Origin: Rhodoferax sp. U2-2l
GTDB taxonomy: Bacteria > Pseudomonadota > Gammaproteobacteria > Burkholderiales > Burkholderiaceae_C
Direction: 5' to 3'
Length of the DNA stretch: 64,000 nt
Assembly: GCF_020594515.1 (NCBI RefSeq)
Contig: NZ_JAJCTH010000001.1
Location: 186,001-250,000, forward strand
A program made the position numbers and the translations under genes. Below the pieces are notes generated by a model that was not told the DNA's origin, searched no databases, and saw nothing but the letters and a program-made list of their open reading frames with translations. Below, piece by piece: positions 7,675 to 19,200 of the stretch. How positions within the stretch are numbered: the stretch's first letter is position 1; each line of letters begins with the position of its first letter.

Positions 7675-10600
7675 TCAGCCCGGTGGCTTGACCGCGTGCC
7701 AGACGATCTTCAAGCGTCCGCCCAGTCCTTGCCCTTGCAGATCCTTGAGGATCAGTTCCTTGGTGTCGGGTGGGCAGTCCACCGGCGCGACGATGTGGTA
7801 GGTGATCTGCGCGCCAGGGTGCCGCTGCGCCACCATCTTGATCGTGTGCGGAATTTGTCCGCGCTTGCGGCTTGATGCGCTGCGGGTCAGGGTCACGTCC
7901 ACCGTTTGTTCAACGATGTGCACGGCGGTCGTCTCGACCTTGGAGCGCCCGCCACCTGCGGGCTTCACGCGATCCTTCACTTCGGCCTCAAAGTCAGGCG
8001 TGCGCTTGAACATGCCGCCTTCGAACACGTCTCGGTGGCTGCGCTGGGGCTTGAGGTTGATGCGCTCGGTGGTCGATTCCCTGGCCCTGGCGTTTTGCTG
8101 TCGGCGCCGGCTGTCGGCGTCCCCTGACAGCGGCAAAGCACCCACCACCGCTTGTTTTTGGTGGGTGCTGGCGATGTCTTGCAACAACGGGCCAACGACG
8201 AACGGGTTGGTGGCCTGTTCCCAAGGGTTGGCGCCCTGCGCGGATTGTCGGCCAAAGTGCGTTGTCTGCGCTGGTTGCAGCGCCTTGCCGAACGCCTCTT
8301 GGCCGATCGGGAATTTTCGTTGGGCAAGGTCTGAATCTTCCCAGTCAATGTCGTCCTTGGGCGCGGGTTTGACCTGGCTGCCACCGTCGCGCACCTGTGC
8401 TTCCACCACGCCCTCGCCCACGGTCAGGGTGGGGTTGATGCGGCCCTCTACGACGAAGGCACCCTGGCCCTTGCTCTTGACGCGCAGTGACTTCCAACCG
8501 TACTGCACCCACAGTTTCAGGACCTGGGCCCGCAGCCACAGTCCGGAAACACCCTTGGCCAGCATGGCCGAGAGGGCGGCGCGCGTCTCGCGCTCGGCTC
8601 TTTCACGCTTGCGCTGCCTGGCGTCTTGCTTGTCCTTCCTGGCTTGGTTGGGGTCATTTTTCTTGCCCGCGCGCCGGGCGTCCTTCTTCGCCTTGCGCCT
8701 GGCCCACCAATCGCCGAACTTTTTCGTGCCCTTCTTGACCCAACCGCCAACCTTCTGCGCCACTTTCTTCAACGCGCCACCGACCTTTTTCATGGCCGCC
8801 TTCATCTTGGCCATGATCTTTTGGGCAATGGCTTTGACCCTGGCGCCGACCTTGCTGGCCGGGCCGCGCAATTTTTTCAGCAGCCAGTTGGCCACAAAAT
8901 CGATCACCACCACGGCCGCCGACGCCAGCAGCTCCGCAAAACTCGGCCCCGCGCCACCCGACTTGACGGCCTTGAGGAAAGAGACGAACTTGCCCAGCGC
9001 GGCGATGAGGCGCTGCACCGTGCCCCAGGCGGCTTGCAGGCCTTCGATGATGGCCATCACCGCACCGGCGGCGGGCACGATCATGGCCACCACCTTTTCG
9101 ATCAGCAGCTGGATCAGCGCGGTGGGGATGGCAGCCTTGAGCGCCTCAAAAGCCATCTTGCCGACGTCCTTGATAGCGATGCCGCCTTTTTTCAGCACGT
9201 TCCAGATCGTCAGTCCGACGCCCAGCACCTCTTCGAGCTTGTCGTTGAACCAGCCGTTCACGGCGGTCTGGAACGACTTCCACAGGTGGTTCTTCACGCC
9301 GTCCATCACGGCAGCGCCCAGCTTGCTGATCCAGCCGCCGGGGTTGGCGGCGATGTCCTTGATCAGCACAAGGAAGGTGCCCACCAGATCGGCCACGGCC
9401 TTGGCGGCCTTGATGGCGCCGTCGACCACGGCTTTGGCCGCGTCCAGCACCATGAACATGGCTTTCTTGTAGGTATCCAGCAGGAACTCAAAGGCCTTGC
9501 CCAGCGCGTCCAGCAGCTGGGTCACTCCTTTCTTCAAGGCGTCGGCCAGCCGGTTGACCGCGTTTTCGGCGGCCTTCACCTTGGCCTCGATGAAGCTGCG
9601 GAAGCGCTTCTTGAGGTTGGGGAAGGCGGCCAGCAGCACGTCACCCAGCGCGATCAGGGCCGCACCCACGGCCTGGATGATCGACACGATGGCTTGGCGC
9701 GCGGCCTCGATCACCGCCACCGCGAGCTTCTTGGCCTTGTCGATGGCGGCACGCACCAGCTTTTTGGCGGCATCGAAGATGGCGGTGATGCCGCGTTTGA
9801 TGGCGTTGAAGAACGACGAGACCTGGCTGGAGAGCCAGCCGAACACGCCGCCTGATTCCTTCTTGGCCTCGGCTTTTTTGGCGGCGGCGTCGCGTTCGGC
9901 GTTGGCTTTGGCTTCACTGGCTTCGCGCTCACCGTCGCTGATGTGCTGGGTGGCTTTTTGGTCGGCCTGGTGCTGTTCCTGGCTGACCTGGGTGTGGCCC
10001 TTGGCCACTTCCTGACCGGCCCGGGCGTTGGTGGCCGTCAATTCCTTGCGCTGTTCGGCGCTCCAGTCGCTACGGGCCTTGGCGACGTCGCTTCGGGCGC
10101 CCGCTTTCTCGGCAGCTTGCTCGGCGGCGTTGTCGGCCTGGAGGGTCGCCATCTGCTCGTCGTTTTTGCTTTTCTCGGCGCTCACCTTCTGCTGGTGTTC
10201 ACCTTTTTTGCCAGCCATCTCGGCCTGGGCCCGGGCCAGAGCCGCGCGCACTTCGGGGCCTTTCTTTTCGTTGGCGATGATGGCCAGACCCTCGTCGGCG
10301 GCTGCGCTGGCCATGCCGCTCTTGCCACTCGCGGCGCCGCCCCGGGCGATGTCAGGCCCCTGGATCACTTCGCGCGGTCGGTTGGCCCGGATGGCGTTTT
10401 CGCCCGCTGGCGCTGCGGCGTCCAACGCACCCTGCAGGCGCTGTGCGGCCACCGTTTTGTCGAGTTCGGCTTTTTGCTGATTCGCATGGGCCGGGTCAGC
10501 CGCGCCGCTGAGCTGCACCTGCGGTGGCGCCCCGGTGGGCACATTCAGGCCCGGATCGTGGGTTGGCAAGCTCGCCACCGCGCTTTGCACCCGGGCGCCA

Positions 10601-12510
10601 TCTTCGCTGGACACCTTGCCGTCCTCGGTGGCGCTCACCTGGGGTTCGGCCACACTGGCGACAGGTGCCGGGCCAGCGGCTGGGGTGGCAGCCGGTGGCG
10701 GCGTCACCAGAGACGCACCGGGCTTCACGGCGGTGGGCCGGACCGTTTGGCCTTCTGGCCGCAGGGTCTGTACGGCGGTGGCGGGGGCGCCTTCTTCGCC
10801 CACAACGGTGGCTGGCATTTGCGCCTGCAAGACAGCTGCTTCTTCGCTGGCGCTGCTATGGATGGCGTTGCCCACGCCCCCCAGGGCCGCGCCCGCCTGC
10901 ACCGGGCCCAGCGAGGCAGCGGCGCCCAGGCCAGCGGCCGGGTCTTGTGTGGCCAGGTCGGGCGGGGCGGCTTCTTCGACGGCGGGCGCCGCGCTGCCGC
11001 CACCGCCGCCAGCGGGGCCAGCGCCTTCGCCGCCACCACCCACGCTTTCACCCAGATCGGACAGACCGGCACCGGCTTCGCCGGGTGACAACTCGGCACC
11101 GCCCGGGGCAAAAGCGCCTGCAGGGGCATTGGCCTGCTGGTCGGCCTGGTCTTGCGCCTGGTCGTCACTGGTGGTTTGCGCCATCCGCTGGCTGTCCTGA
11201 CTTTCTGCCCGTGCCTCGGTGGCCGCTTGTGCGCGCTGGGTGGCTTCGGGGTCCTTGCCCGCGCTGTTGTCTGGTGTTGTGGGAGACGTCTCGGCTGCGG
11301 TTGCGGCAGTGCCCGTGGTAGCGGTATCCGTCGCAGCCACCGGTGCTGCATCCGTATCGGCAGCGGCGTCGGCGGACGGTTCTCTGGCTGCGCCGTCCAC
11401 GGCGGTTTGAGTGCCTTCAACGTTGTGGCTGTTGGCCTTGGCACCTGTGTCTTCACTGCTGGCTTCAGCCGGTGCGTGGTCCGCTTGTGCCTCTTCGGCC
11501 GCACCCTCGGGGTTGGCTGCGGCCATCTTGTCGTCGGTTTTTTCCTGCACGTCATCAAAGGTGCTGCCGCCCTCGGTGCCCGGTGCGGCGGTGCTGCTGG
11601 CCTCGGCGGCAGTGTTGGCGCTGTCGCTGGCGCCGCCTGAATCACCTGCGGCGCTGACGCCACCCGCCGGGGCCGGTGCAAAGGCGACGCTTGCGCTGGC
11701 GCGCCCGCCACAGCCGCCGCTACCACCACTGCGGGCTGTGGCTGGTGCTGAGGGGGTTTTCACTGCCGCTTGCACTTGACTCTCCGTGGTGGTCGCTGTA
11801 GGTTGGCCAGGTGCTACTGTGCGAACAGCTGGGTTCTGCGCTGTAGCGCGGTCAGCAGCCGTGGCCAGGGGTTTTGCCGCCGTGGCTTTTTCTGTCGTGC
11901 CTTTTTCCGCTGCCTGCCCTTTGATTGGGAAAGAGACAGTTTGGGCCGTGGGGAGGTCGCTCTTAGCCATCTCGCCGGGCTGCGTGCGCTGGCCCGGTGG
12001 CACGCCGACCTGTGCCTCGCCAACGCTTGGCTGGGTGTTGAGCGGTTTCGGGACCGGTGCAGGCTGGGTCGGTGTTGCTGGTCCGGTCGCAGTGGTGGTG
12101 CCGGTGGTCGGCGCAGGTACGGGGATGGCGCTGGGGCCTGGGGGCGGCTGTTGGAAGCTGGCCGCCTGCGCTGATGTGGGCTCGGCGGCTGTGTGGGAGG
12201 TCATTGCCGAGCTGGCCGAGGTCTGGGTCGGGGGATCAGGACCGGTTGGCGGTCGCGCACCCGTCTGCAGGTAGTTGGGCAGGGCGCTGGCGCGCGGTGT
12301 GAGGCTGGTCTGTGGGTGCCGGGCGGATCCGGGTTCCCCAGCCCGTGGCGCAGACTCGGCGCCTTGCCGGCGCGCGGTCTGGGACGCGGCGCCGCGTTCG
12401 TTGCCGGTCGGCCCCTGCTGGCCGGGCGGTAGGTTGACATCAACCCCTGGCGCCGCCGTTGGTGCACGCCGACGCGTCGTGTGGGGACTAGGACCAGGCG
12501 CCTGGAACAC
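7675..12510 (-). CDS. Very large eCIS-associated protein, candidate payload/toxin
   Basis: 1611 residues from GTG 12510. Residues 1 to about 600 are Pro/Ala/Thr/Gln-rich and probably disordered. About 700-880 is charged and Lys/Glu/Ala-rich, likely coiled coil. From about 887 to 1230 there are many amphipathic and hydrophobic helices with a conserved-looking block NPGGWISKLGAAVMDGVKNH near 1060. A very basic KKAMKKVGGALKK-type region follows, then YGWKSLRV near 1335, a junction like those that precede toxin tips in polymorphic effectors. The final 200 or so residues differ in character and end VDVTLTRSASSRKRGQIPHT onward. I see no DUF4157 HExxH motif. It is the last structural-locus gene, 9 bp after the ATPase gene. 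A secreted cargo is inferred from size, position and architecture, not from a recognised catalytic motif. Confidence 0.7.
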   Translation of the reverse strand: MFQAPGPSPHTTRRRAPTAAPGVDVNLPPGQQGPTGNERGAASQTARRQGAESAPRAGEPGSARHPQTSLTPRASALPNYLQTGARPPTGPDPPTQTSASSAMTSHTAAEPTSAQAASFQQPPPGPSAIPVPAPTTGTTTATGPATPTQPAPVPKPLNTQPSVGEAQVGVPPGQRTQPGEMAKSDLPTAQTVSFPIKGQAAEKGTTEKATAAKPLATAADRATAQNPAVRTVAPGQPTATTTESQVQAAVKTPSAPATARSGGSGGCGGRASASVAFAPAPAGGVSAAGDSGGASDSANTAAEASSTAAPGTEGGSTFDDVQEKTDDKMAAANPEGAAEEAQADHAPAEASSEDTGAKANSHNVEGTQTAVDGAAREPSADAAADTDAAPVAATDTATTGTAATAAETSPTTPDNSAGKDPEATQRAQAATEARAESQDSQRMAQTTSDDQAQDQADQQANAPAGAFAPGGAELSPGEAGAGLSDLGESVGGGGEGAGPAGGGGGSAAPAVEEAAPPDLATQDPAAGLGAAASLGPVQAGAALGGVGNAIHSSASEEAAVLQAQMPATVVGEEGAPATAVQTLRPEGQTVRPTAVKPGASLVTPPPAATPAAGPAPVASVAEPQVSATEDGKVSSEDGARVQSAVASLPTHDPGLNVPTGAPPQVQLSGAADPAHANQQKAELDKTVAAQRLQGALDAAAPAGENAIRANRPREVIQGPDIARGGAASGKSGMASAAADEGLAIIANEKKGPEVRAALARAQAEMAGKKGEHQQKVSAEKSKNDEQMATLQADNAAEQAAEKAGARSDVAKARSDWSAEQRKELTATNARAGQEVAKGHTQVSQEQHQADQKATQHISDGEREASEAKANAERDAAAKKAEAKKESGGVFGWLSSQVSSFFNAIKRGITAIFDAAKKLVRAAIDKAKKLAVAVIEAARQAIVSIIQAVGAALIALGDVLLAAFPNLKKRFRSFIEAKVKAAENAVNRLADALKKGVTQLLDALGKAFEFLLDTYKKAMFMVLDAAKAVVDGAIKAAKAVADLVGTFLVLIKDIAANPGGWISKLGAAVMDGVKNHLWKSFQTAVNGWFNDKLEEVLGVGLTIWNVLKKGGIAIKDVGKMAFEALKAAIPTALIQLLIEKVVAMIVPAAGAVMAIIEGLQAAWGTVQRLIAALGKFVSFLKAVKSGGAGPSFAELLASAAVVVIDFVANWLLKKLRGPASKVGARVKAIAQKIMAKMKAAMKKVGGALKKVAQKVGGWVKKGTKKFGDWWARRKAKKDARRAGKKNDPNQARKDKQDARQRKRERAERETRAALSAMLAKGVSGLWLRAQVLKLWVQYGWKSLRVKSKGQGAFVVEGRINPTLTVGEGVVEAQVRDGGSQVKPAPKDDIDWEDSDLAQRKFPIGQEAFGKALQPAQTTHFGRQSAQGANPWEQATNPFVVGPLLQDIASTHQKQAVVGALPLSGDADSRRRQQNARARESTTERINLKPQRSHRDVFEGGMFKRTPDFEAEVKDRVKPAGGGRSKVETTAVHIVEQTVDVTLTRSASSRKRGQIPHTIKMVAQRHPGAQITYHIVAPVDCPPDTKELILKDLQGQGLGGRLKIVWHAVKPPG

Positions 12511-12519
12511 GGCGGGCTT

Positions 12520-14547
12520 TCAGAGGCTGTCGGGTGGGCGCTGGCCCAGCTTGTGGTATTCCAACGCCAGGGCTTCGCGCAAGTCGTCCGCCTGCAGGTC
12601 GCTGGTCTGTGGCGGGGTGTCGTCAGCGTCGCCCAGCGCCTCGTACCGGCGCTGCCGGGCCAGCAGGGCGGCGGTGAGCACGGCGTTGCGGATGTGCCCG
12701 CCGGGCAGGTCGGCCAGCGCGGCCACGGTGTTCAACACCGCGGGGTCCAGCTGCGGCGATTCACCCAGGTGCAGCGACCACAGCGCGCGGCGCTCGGCCA
12801 CGTCGGGCAGGGGGAACTCAATGACGGTGTCGAGTCTGCGCAAAAAGGCGTCGTCAAAACGCGCCTTGCTGTTGGAGGTGAGCACGGCCACGCCGTGGAA
12901 GGTTTCCAGCCGCTGCAGCAGGTAGTTGGTCTGCATGTTGGCGTAGCGGTCGTTGGCCTGTTTCACGTCGGTGCGGGCGCCGAACAGCGAGTCGGCTTCA
13001 TCGAACAGCAGCACCGCATCCAGGTGCTCGGCCCGGCTGAGCAGCTGTGACAGGTTTTTTTCGGTTTCGCCGATGTATTTGCTGACCACGGCGGCCAGGT
13101 CCACGCGCACCAGCGGGCGGGCCAGGCGGTCGGCCAGCCATTGGGCAGCCAGCGTTTTGCCGGTGCCCGAGGCGCCGATGAACAAGGCCTTGACGCCATG
13201 GCTCAGGCGCCCGCGCAGCAGCGGCCCCAGCGGTGCGCTGGCATCGCCGCGGGCCAGGCAGCGGGTGAGCAGCAGGCCCAATTCGCGGTGCACGCTGGGC
13301 GGGCCGACCCAAGCGTCGGCAGGGATGTGATCGTCCGACACCTGGGCCCAGGCCGACAGGCTGCGGGCGCTGGCGCGCACCGCCTGCTCGATGGCCGCAG
13401 GCGCCGCCACGTCGGTCCCGGCCAGCGTAGCTGCCTGCGCCAGCACCGACAGGCCGCAACGTGATCGCTTGACGGCGCGTAAATCGGCGCACGGTTGGTT
13501 GGGTGTGGGCGTGGTCGGGTTGGTGGTTGTGGCCACGATGGCGCGCCACAGCGCCAGCCGGTCTCTGGCATCGGGCATGGGCAGGTCCAGCTCGTGCAGC
13601 GGCAGGTCGGTCTGCAGCGCGGTGTCCACGCCACCCAGCACGATCAGCGGGCCGTGCCAATGCGCCAGGGGCGGCAGGTGCAGCGCGCTGCCGGGGGCCA
13701 GCTCGGCATGCCACACCGGCCAGCCCTGCATGGCGATCAACGCCGGTACCACGCCTTCCCAAGCGGCCCACTGGGCGAGTGCTTCGGCGGACAGGGCGGC
13801 ATCCGCGTCGGTCGACTGCACCGCGTAAGCTCGCTGGCCGCACAGGGGCGCCAGCGCGGCGGCCCAGGCCGCCAGTTCGTGGGCATCGGCACCGCGCAGC
13901 ACCACCACACACGGACTCGTCGCCGCTTTTAACGTGGCAGCCAGCGTGTTGGCGGCATGTTGCCAAGCCTGCGGCATGGGCCAGGCGGGTGGGGTGATGG
14001 GGCGCAACACCAAGCGGCCCAGGCGGGTGGGGTGCACGGGGGGATTGGGGTTGGCCAACAGCGCCAGCAAGGCCTGCGGCAGCTGCAACAGGCGGCTGTG
14101 CGCCAGGTCAGAGGCTTGACCGCCCTCGGCGACCAGCTGCAGCAGCCCGCTGGCCATGGCCGGGCCTTGCAGGATCTGGCTCATGGCGAGCGCGGGTGAT
14201 AGCGGCAGCTGATCTGGCGTTGGCAGCCGGGCGGCCAGGCTGGCGATCAGGCCCAGCGTGGGCCGCTGGGCGCCACTGCGCTCGGCGTTGCCCTGCAGCA
14301 GCGCCAGCGCGCTGGCCAGGGGCGCGTCGAACTCCACCCACACCGCCAGGGTCACCGCCAGTTGCTCAGCCTGGCTGAGCGACAGCGCCCGGGTCAGTGG
14401 CAATAGCCGCGCCTCATCCACCGCGGGCAAGGTGTCGGCGTCGAGCAGGGCCCGGGCGTCGGGGTGGCTGCGCAACTCGTCGGGCAACAGGGTGGCCAGC
14501 GCACCCAGCACGCGCTGGTGCAGCGACGGGCGGGTGCGTTCATCCAT
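12520..14547 (-). CDS. AAA+ ATPase of the contractile injection system (Afp15/Pvc15-like)
   Basis: 675 residues. An N-terminal half of variable sequence is followed by one AAA+ module with Walker A GASGTGKT (near 456), [10 protein letters not shown] pore/sensor-type segment, Walker [10 protein letters not shown] (near 512) and the arginine-finger region [14 protein letters not shown]. eCIS loci always carry such an ATPase, probably for assembly, recycling or payload loading. ATG 14547 was chosen because GGAGG lies 6 bp upstream. The frame extends to 14934 but that part is a shadow of the preceding gene, with which it overlaps by 8 bp, suggesting translational coupling. Confidence 0.9.
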   Translation of the reverse strand: MDERTRPSLHQRVLGALATLLPDELRSHPDARALLDADTLPAVDEARLLPLTRALSLSQAEQLAVTLAVWVEFDAPLASALALLQGNAERSGAQRPTLGLIASLAARLPTPDQLPLSPALAMSQILQGPAMASGLLQLVAEGGQASDLAHSRLLQLPQALLALLANPNPPVHPTRLGRLVLRPITPPAWPMPQAWQHAANTLAATLKAATSPCVVVLRGADAHELAAWAAALAPLCGQRAYAVQSTDADAALSAEALAQWAAWEGVVPALIAMQGWPVWHAELAPGSALHLPPLAHWHGPLIVLGGVDTALQTDLPLHELDLPMPDARDRLALWRAIVATTTNPTTPTPNQPCADLRAVKRSRCGLSVLAQAATLAGTDVAAPAAIEQAVRASARSLSAWAQVSDDHIPADAWVGPPSVHRELGLLLTRCLARGDASAPLGPLLRGRLSHGVKALFIGASGTGKTLAAQWLADRLARPLVRVDLAAVVSKYIGETEKNLSQLLSRAEHLDAVLLFDEADSLFGARTDVKQANDRYANMQTNYLLQRLETFHGVAVLTSNSKARFDDAFLRRLDTVIEFPLPDVAERRALWSLHLGESPQLDPAVLNTVAALADLPGGHIRNAVLTAALLARQRRYEALGDADDTPPQTSDLQADDLREALALEYHKLGQRPPDSL

Positions 14548-16198
14548 GCGCGCCTCCGTCATCGGCCGGCAGCCGTTCGCGTGACACAAAGTGGAATGCC
14601 ACGATGCGGCCAAACCAGGGCACCCAGCCGGGGTCGCTGTCCAGCCCCAGGCGGCGCAAGCGCAGTTCCACCTCGTCCAGCGGATACAGCACGTCGAGGT
14701 GGGTGGCGGTGGCGCTGACCCAGCCGGTGCGCCGCACCACATCGGCCAGGTCCAGTCCGGCGTGCTGGCGCAAGGCACGGCGCAAACGCAAGCGCCACAG
14801 CCGCAAGGCCGCTGGCAGCGACCACCGGACCCCATCCACGCGCCCGGTTGGCAGGGTGATGTTGTCGGCGGGTGTGCGGATGAGGCAGTCACGTTGCGGG
14901 TCATGCGCCGGGGCGCCAGATTGGTCCAGCGCATCGGTCAGCAAGGTCTGGACAAAGGGTTGCCGCAGCTCGACCGGCTGCGCTTGCAGCCAGGTGTCAA
15001 AGCGCAAGACGCGCAGCAGGTTCAGCAGCAACAGCAGCCCGGCGTGGGCGCTGGGCTGGGCAGCGGCGAGCCAGGGCAGGGCAGAGATGGCGCCGGTGGG
15101 GCGGGCGCGGGCGGTCACGGGATGTGGCGGTTGCGTGGGCGGAACTGATGCTCGTTGGTCAGGGAGGTGGTCAGTCGGCGGGGTTGCCGAGGGCGGCGCG
15201 GTGCCCCGGGCAGGTGTGTCGGACGAGCTGACATCAAGTGCGCCTGGTAAGGCAGCTAGCGCAGCCGCTGCGGCGCCGGTGGCTGGCGGCGCGCGCTCCG
15301 TCCCAGGCAGTTGCGGGCGGGCCACGGTACCGTAGAAGCTGGTGCCGTGGGTGGTACCAGCCGGGCCCACTGATGCCGTGGTCGGGCTGACCTGGATGGC
15401 CAGCACCTGTTGCACGTCGGCCGATGTGGGTGGGCGTCCCAGCGCTGGTGCCAGCCACAACGCGGCCAACCAGGCGGCGGCCGAGGGTGAATCGGGCGCC
15501 ACCTGGCCTAGCTGCAGCGCCGTGGCCAAGAGGGCCGCAGCCGCGGGAGGCGCAGCGCGGACGTGGGGGGCCTGCTTGGTGGCGGGCAGCAGCTTGCCAG
15601 CAGGTTCTGCCACCAGCAACGTTTGCCAGGCGTCCAGCGTGGCAGGCTGCATCGCCTGCGCCAAGGCGACAAGTTCCTGGTCGCGCCAGCACAGCAGCGC
15701 TTGCCGGGCCGGTTCGGGCGCCTCTTGCAACAACCACCTCACCACATCACTCACCTGACCGCGCAGCGGCAGGCCGGGTGCCAGCTCGGGCAGTGCGGCT
15801 GGCCAGAACCAGGCCTCGGTGGGCCGGTCTTGCGCCACCTGGTGCAGCCAGGCCAGCCGGGCTTCAAAGCGCGAAGCGAAAAACACCGCCTGGGCCTGAG
15901 CGGCCTGCGGGTGGTGGTGTGGCAAGGCATGGGCGGCCAGCGTGCGCCAGGCAGCCTCCAGCGCCCGGGCCACCAGCACCGGGCCCGCATGGCGCGGCAG
16001 ATGGTGCAGCTGCAGGCGGCGCACCAGCACCAGGCGCCCGCAGTCGCCGAAGTCGGCGGTGGCCAGGGCGTCTTCGAGTGCCAAACGCAATGCGGTCGCC
16101 TCATCCGCAGCGCCGGTGCGAAGGATGGCGTGTTGCACGATACGCCCCCGCGGCCCCAGGCGCCGGGCCTGGTCGATGCGCGTGGCGCTGCTCATCAT
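14540..16198 (-). CDS. Uncharacterised eCIS-locus protein (552 residues)
   Basis: Alanine/leucine-rich protein starting MMSSATRIDQARRL. It has a conserved-looking N-terminal block GRLVLVRRLQLHHLPRHAG, a proline/threonine-rich middle (about 280-350) and a C-terminal block LDVLYPLDEVELRLRRLGLD followed by WVPWFGRIVAFHFV. Its position just before the AAA+ ATPase gene and its length make a structural or tape-measure-like role possible, but I cannot assign it to a named family. It starts 3 bp after the preceding stop and overlaps the ATPase gene, so it is clearly part of the operon. Confidence 0.8.
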   Translation of the reverse strand: MMSSATRIDQARRLGPRGRIVQHAILRTGAADEATALRLALEDALATADFGDCGRLVLVRRLQLHHLPRHAGPVLVARALEAAWRTLAAHALPHHHPQAAQAQAVFFASRFEARLAWLHQVAQDRPTEAWFWPAALPELAPGLPLRGQVSDVVRWLLQEAPEPARQALLCWRDQELVALAQAMQPATLDAWQTLLVAEPAGKLLPATKQAPHVRAAPPAAAALLATALQLGQVAPDSPSAAAWLAALWLAPALGRPPTSADVQQVLAIQVSPTTASVGPAGTTHGTSFYGTVARPQLPGTERAPPATGAAAAALAALPGALDVSSSDTPARGTAPPSATPPTDHLPDQRASVPPTQPPHPVTARARPTGAISALPWLAAAQPSAHAGLLLLLNLLRVLRFDTWLQAQPVELRQPFVQTLLTDALDQSGAPAHDPQRDCLIRTPADNITLPTGRVDGVRWSLPAALRLWRLRLRRALRQHAGLDLADVVRRTGWVSATATHLDVLYPLDEVELRLRRLGLDSDPGWVPWFGRIVAFHFVSRERLPADDGGAHG

Positions 16199-16201
16199 GG
16201 C

Positions 16202-19200
16202 CTAACGCACCGTGTTGAGCCTGGCGCTGTTGGTGCGCAGCTGATCGACCTGTTTGGCCAGGAGCCGCTCGGCTGCCACGCTGGCCTCTGCGCGCCCAGT
16301 GTCGCCACTTGCCTTGGGGATGGCGCTGGCGGGCACGGCGCTGGTGCGTGCCTGGTCGGCCTCGGTCTGCTGTCGCTGGGGCGTGGAAAGCGGCGTGCCG
16401 CTTTGCACCTGGACGCGCATGCTGCTGTCGAGCGTGAAGGTCACGCCCGCGGGCGCTTCGACGATGCGCGCCGTGGCGGTGCCCGCGCCCAGGTCTTCAA
16501 TCACCGCCCGCGCCACCAGTGTGTGTGTGGCTGGCGCATGCACCAGCACCTGCATGCCGATGCGCGTGGTGGCCGGGTCGATGGCGATGTCCAGGCGCGT
16601 GTTCACCACCGCTGGCACCGGGCGCTGGATGCGCGCGCTGAGGATGCGTTTGACCGGTGCGTGGGCTGCCAGCAGCAGGCACACGCGCACCAGGTCGTTG
16701 ATGGCAGCATGGGCCGAGGTCTCGTCCACCACCTGGGCAAACAGCCAGTCCACCATGCATTGCATCTGCCGCCAGACGATGTGATCGACACCCAGGCTTT
16801 CATCACCAAAACCGGGCAGCACGGTGAGCTGGCGCAGCGACACCGCTGGGTCGAGCTGCGAAAACAACTCGGCCCAGCGCAGCCGGGTGACCGGTGGCAC
16901 CGAACACAGCGCCGCGTGCAGGCAGCTGGCGACCCCGCCCACGTCATCCAGCAAGCCCGCGGCGGCCAGGGTGACGGCGCGTGGCAAGGTACCAGCTGCA
17001 AACAGGTCGCGGATATTGACGATGTGCTGGGCGGGTTCGATGGCCTGGCGCCAGCTGCTGGCGCTGAACTGGCTGAGCTGCAGCGTGGCGTCCTGCTTGG
17101 ACTGTTTCACCCGCAGGCTCTGTCGCTCGAAGGTCTGTTTCAGCAGCTGCCCGGTCTGGGAGGTTTCGCCCTCGATCAGGCTCAGGTGGCGGGTGGACAG
17201 GCTGTCGCTGCCGGTGGTGGCGATGCGCAACTGGGCCTGGGTGACCACGCGCTCCAGGTCCACTACCCGGTCCAGCTTGACAAACACCTGTGACAGCGTG
17301 CGCAGCCAACGCACCGGCACATCACGCAAGGTGTCGACCATAGCCTCTAACTCGGGCGGCGGCGTATGGGCCTCGCTGCGGCAGCGCGGCACCGGGTCGG
17401 CCACGTCGGCGGGCTGGGCGGCGAGCAGCGGCACGTCCTGCAGCGTCAGCGTCACGCGCGGGCGGCGAAACACCAGGTAGGGCACCTGCTCGGCCAGGAT
17501 GGTTTTGCGTTTGGCCACCAGCGCATCGATGCGGGTCTGCTCCTCAGTGCGCAATGACCGTGCCACCGACAGGTCGTGCCGCACCTCGGCCAGCCGCACC
17601 GCCAGCGCATCCAGTGCCATTTGGATGCGGGTTGCCGCAGCCTGGATGCGTGTGCGTGCCGATTTGGCGTCGGACTGCAGTCGGCGGTAGTCCTCGGCGC
17701 GCAACTCCACACCGCGCAGGAAGCGGATGGTGTTGTCGATGGCGTCGATGCCACGGCGGAAGTAGACGGCTTCGTGTTTGTCATCGCCTTCGTCGAGCGC
17801 GTCGCGGTCGATAAAGTCGCCGGTCAGCATCTCCCGGGCGGTGATGGCCACCGAGGGTTGCGTCAGGTCGGCGGGGCCGTAGCCATAGACCTTGATGTCG
17901 TCCACCACCAGGCCGGTGGCGGCCAGGCCGTTGAGACCGGCCACGACAAAGTCGTTCTTGGCCTTGGCCGCCGCGTTGCTGGAGACCACCGAGGCCGGCA
18001 GTGTGAACCGCTCGGCCACGGTGACGGTGTTGTAGGTGGCGCCGATCAGGCTGGCGCCCACCACGTCTTTCACGGCCGGTGGGGCTTCCACGCTCAGCTG
18101 GCTGCCACGGGTCAGGCCCAGACCTGCGGTGGCTTTGACGCTGACCACGGTGGGGGCGATTTCCAGCGCGCCCAGCGTGCCGATCTTGTCGGTGATGCTC
18201 CCGGTTGCCGTCACCTGGAAGCCGCTGGTGGTAGCCCCGGTGTCCAGCGCCACCCGGTCGATATTGCCCAAAGTGGTGAAGGCGCCGGGCGTGGTGGTGA
18301 TTCGGGGTGTGGCCACCGCAGTGCTGAAGAGACCCGTGTTACCCACAAACGCGCTGGCCGGTGCCGAGGTGCCGGTGAGCCGGGTGCTGGCCAGCAGCGT
18401 GCTGCCCCGGGGTTGAGCCGCAGGCACTGTCCCCCGGGGCTGGGCCACCAGCCCTTTGAAATCAGGCGGCTGGACCGCAGCCGCGCTCAAGCGGTTGAAA
18501 TAGTCACTGAACTCCTTCTCGGTGGCGGCGGGGTTGTCGTTGCGTTTGACCAGTTCTGCCGCCGCTGGCGAGGTGAGGAAACGCCCGGCGTCTTCCACGC
18601 CCAGCACACTCTGGCGCAGTCGGAAGATGTCGGTGCGGGCGCGTAAAAAACCCATGTCGATGTGGTCGCCCGCGGTGCGGATGCGGCCATCGAGCCGGGT
18701 GATGAGCTCGTCCAGGCCGCCGTCCACCGTGCGCGGCAGCGACTCGGGCGTGCGCCCGGTCTTGGGCTCACCCAGTTCCACACTCAGCGCGCCGGACTGG
18801 AAATTGGCCCAGTTCTTCAGCAGCTGGTCGAGTTCACTCACATGGCGGGTGTGCGCTCTAGCTTCGGCTTGGGCATTGGCGGGAACAGGCTCGATGGGCA
18901 GCCCGTAGCTGGCGTCGTCGTCGGCGACGCTGGCGTCACCCTGGGTTTGCCAGGTCCATGTGCCGCCAACCCGAGCGCCGGGTGGCAGGGCATCCCCAAC
19001 CCAGACAGTCTCCAGCCCGTTGGACGCCTTGCCCGCATGGCCCCAGGTGACTTGGCTTGGGCCCTCGCCGCCAAAGATGGCAAACGCCAGACCGTCGATG
19101 CGCCGCCGGCCCAGCCCGGCGCGCGACATCGGCACGGTCAGCTGGACCCATTCACCACTGGCAGGCAGGTCACCCACGCGGTCACCGTTGGCCTCGGCCG

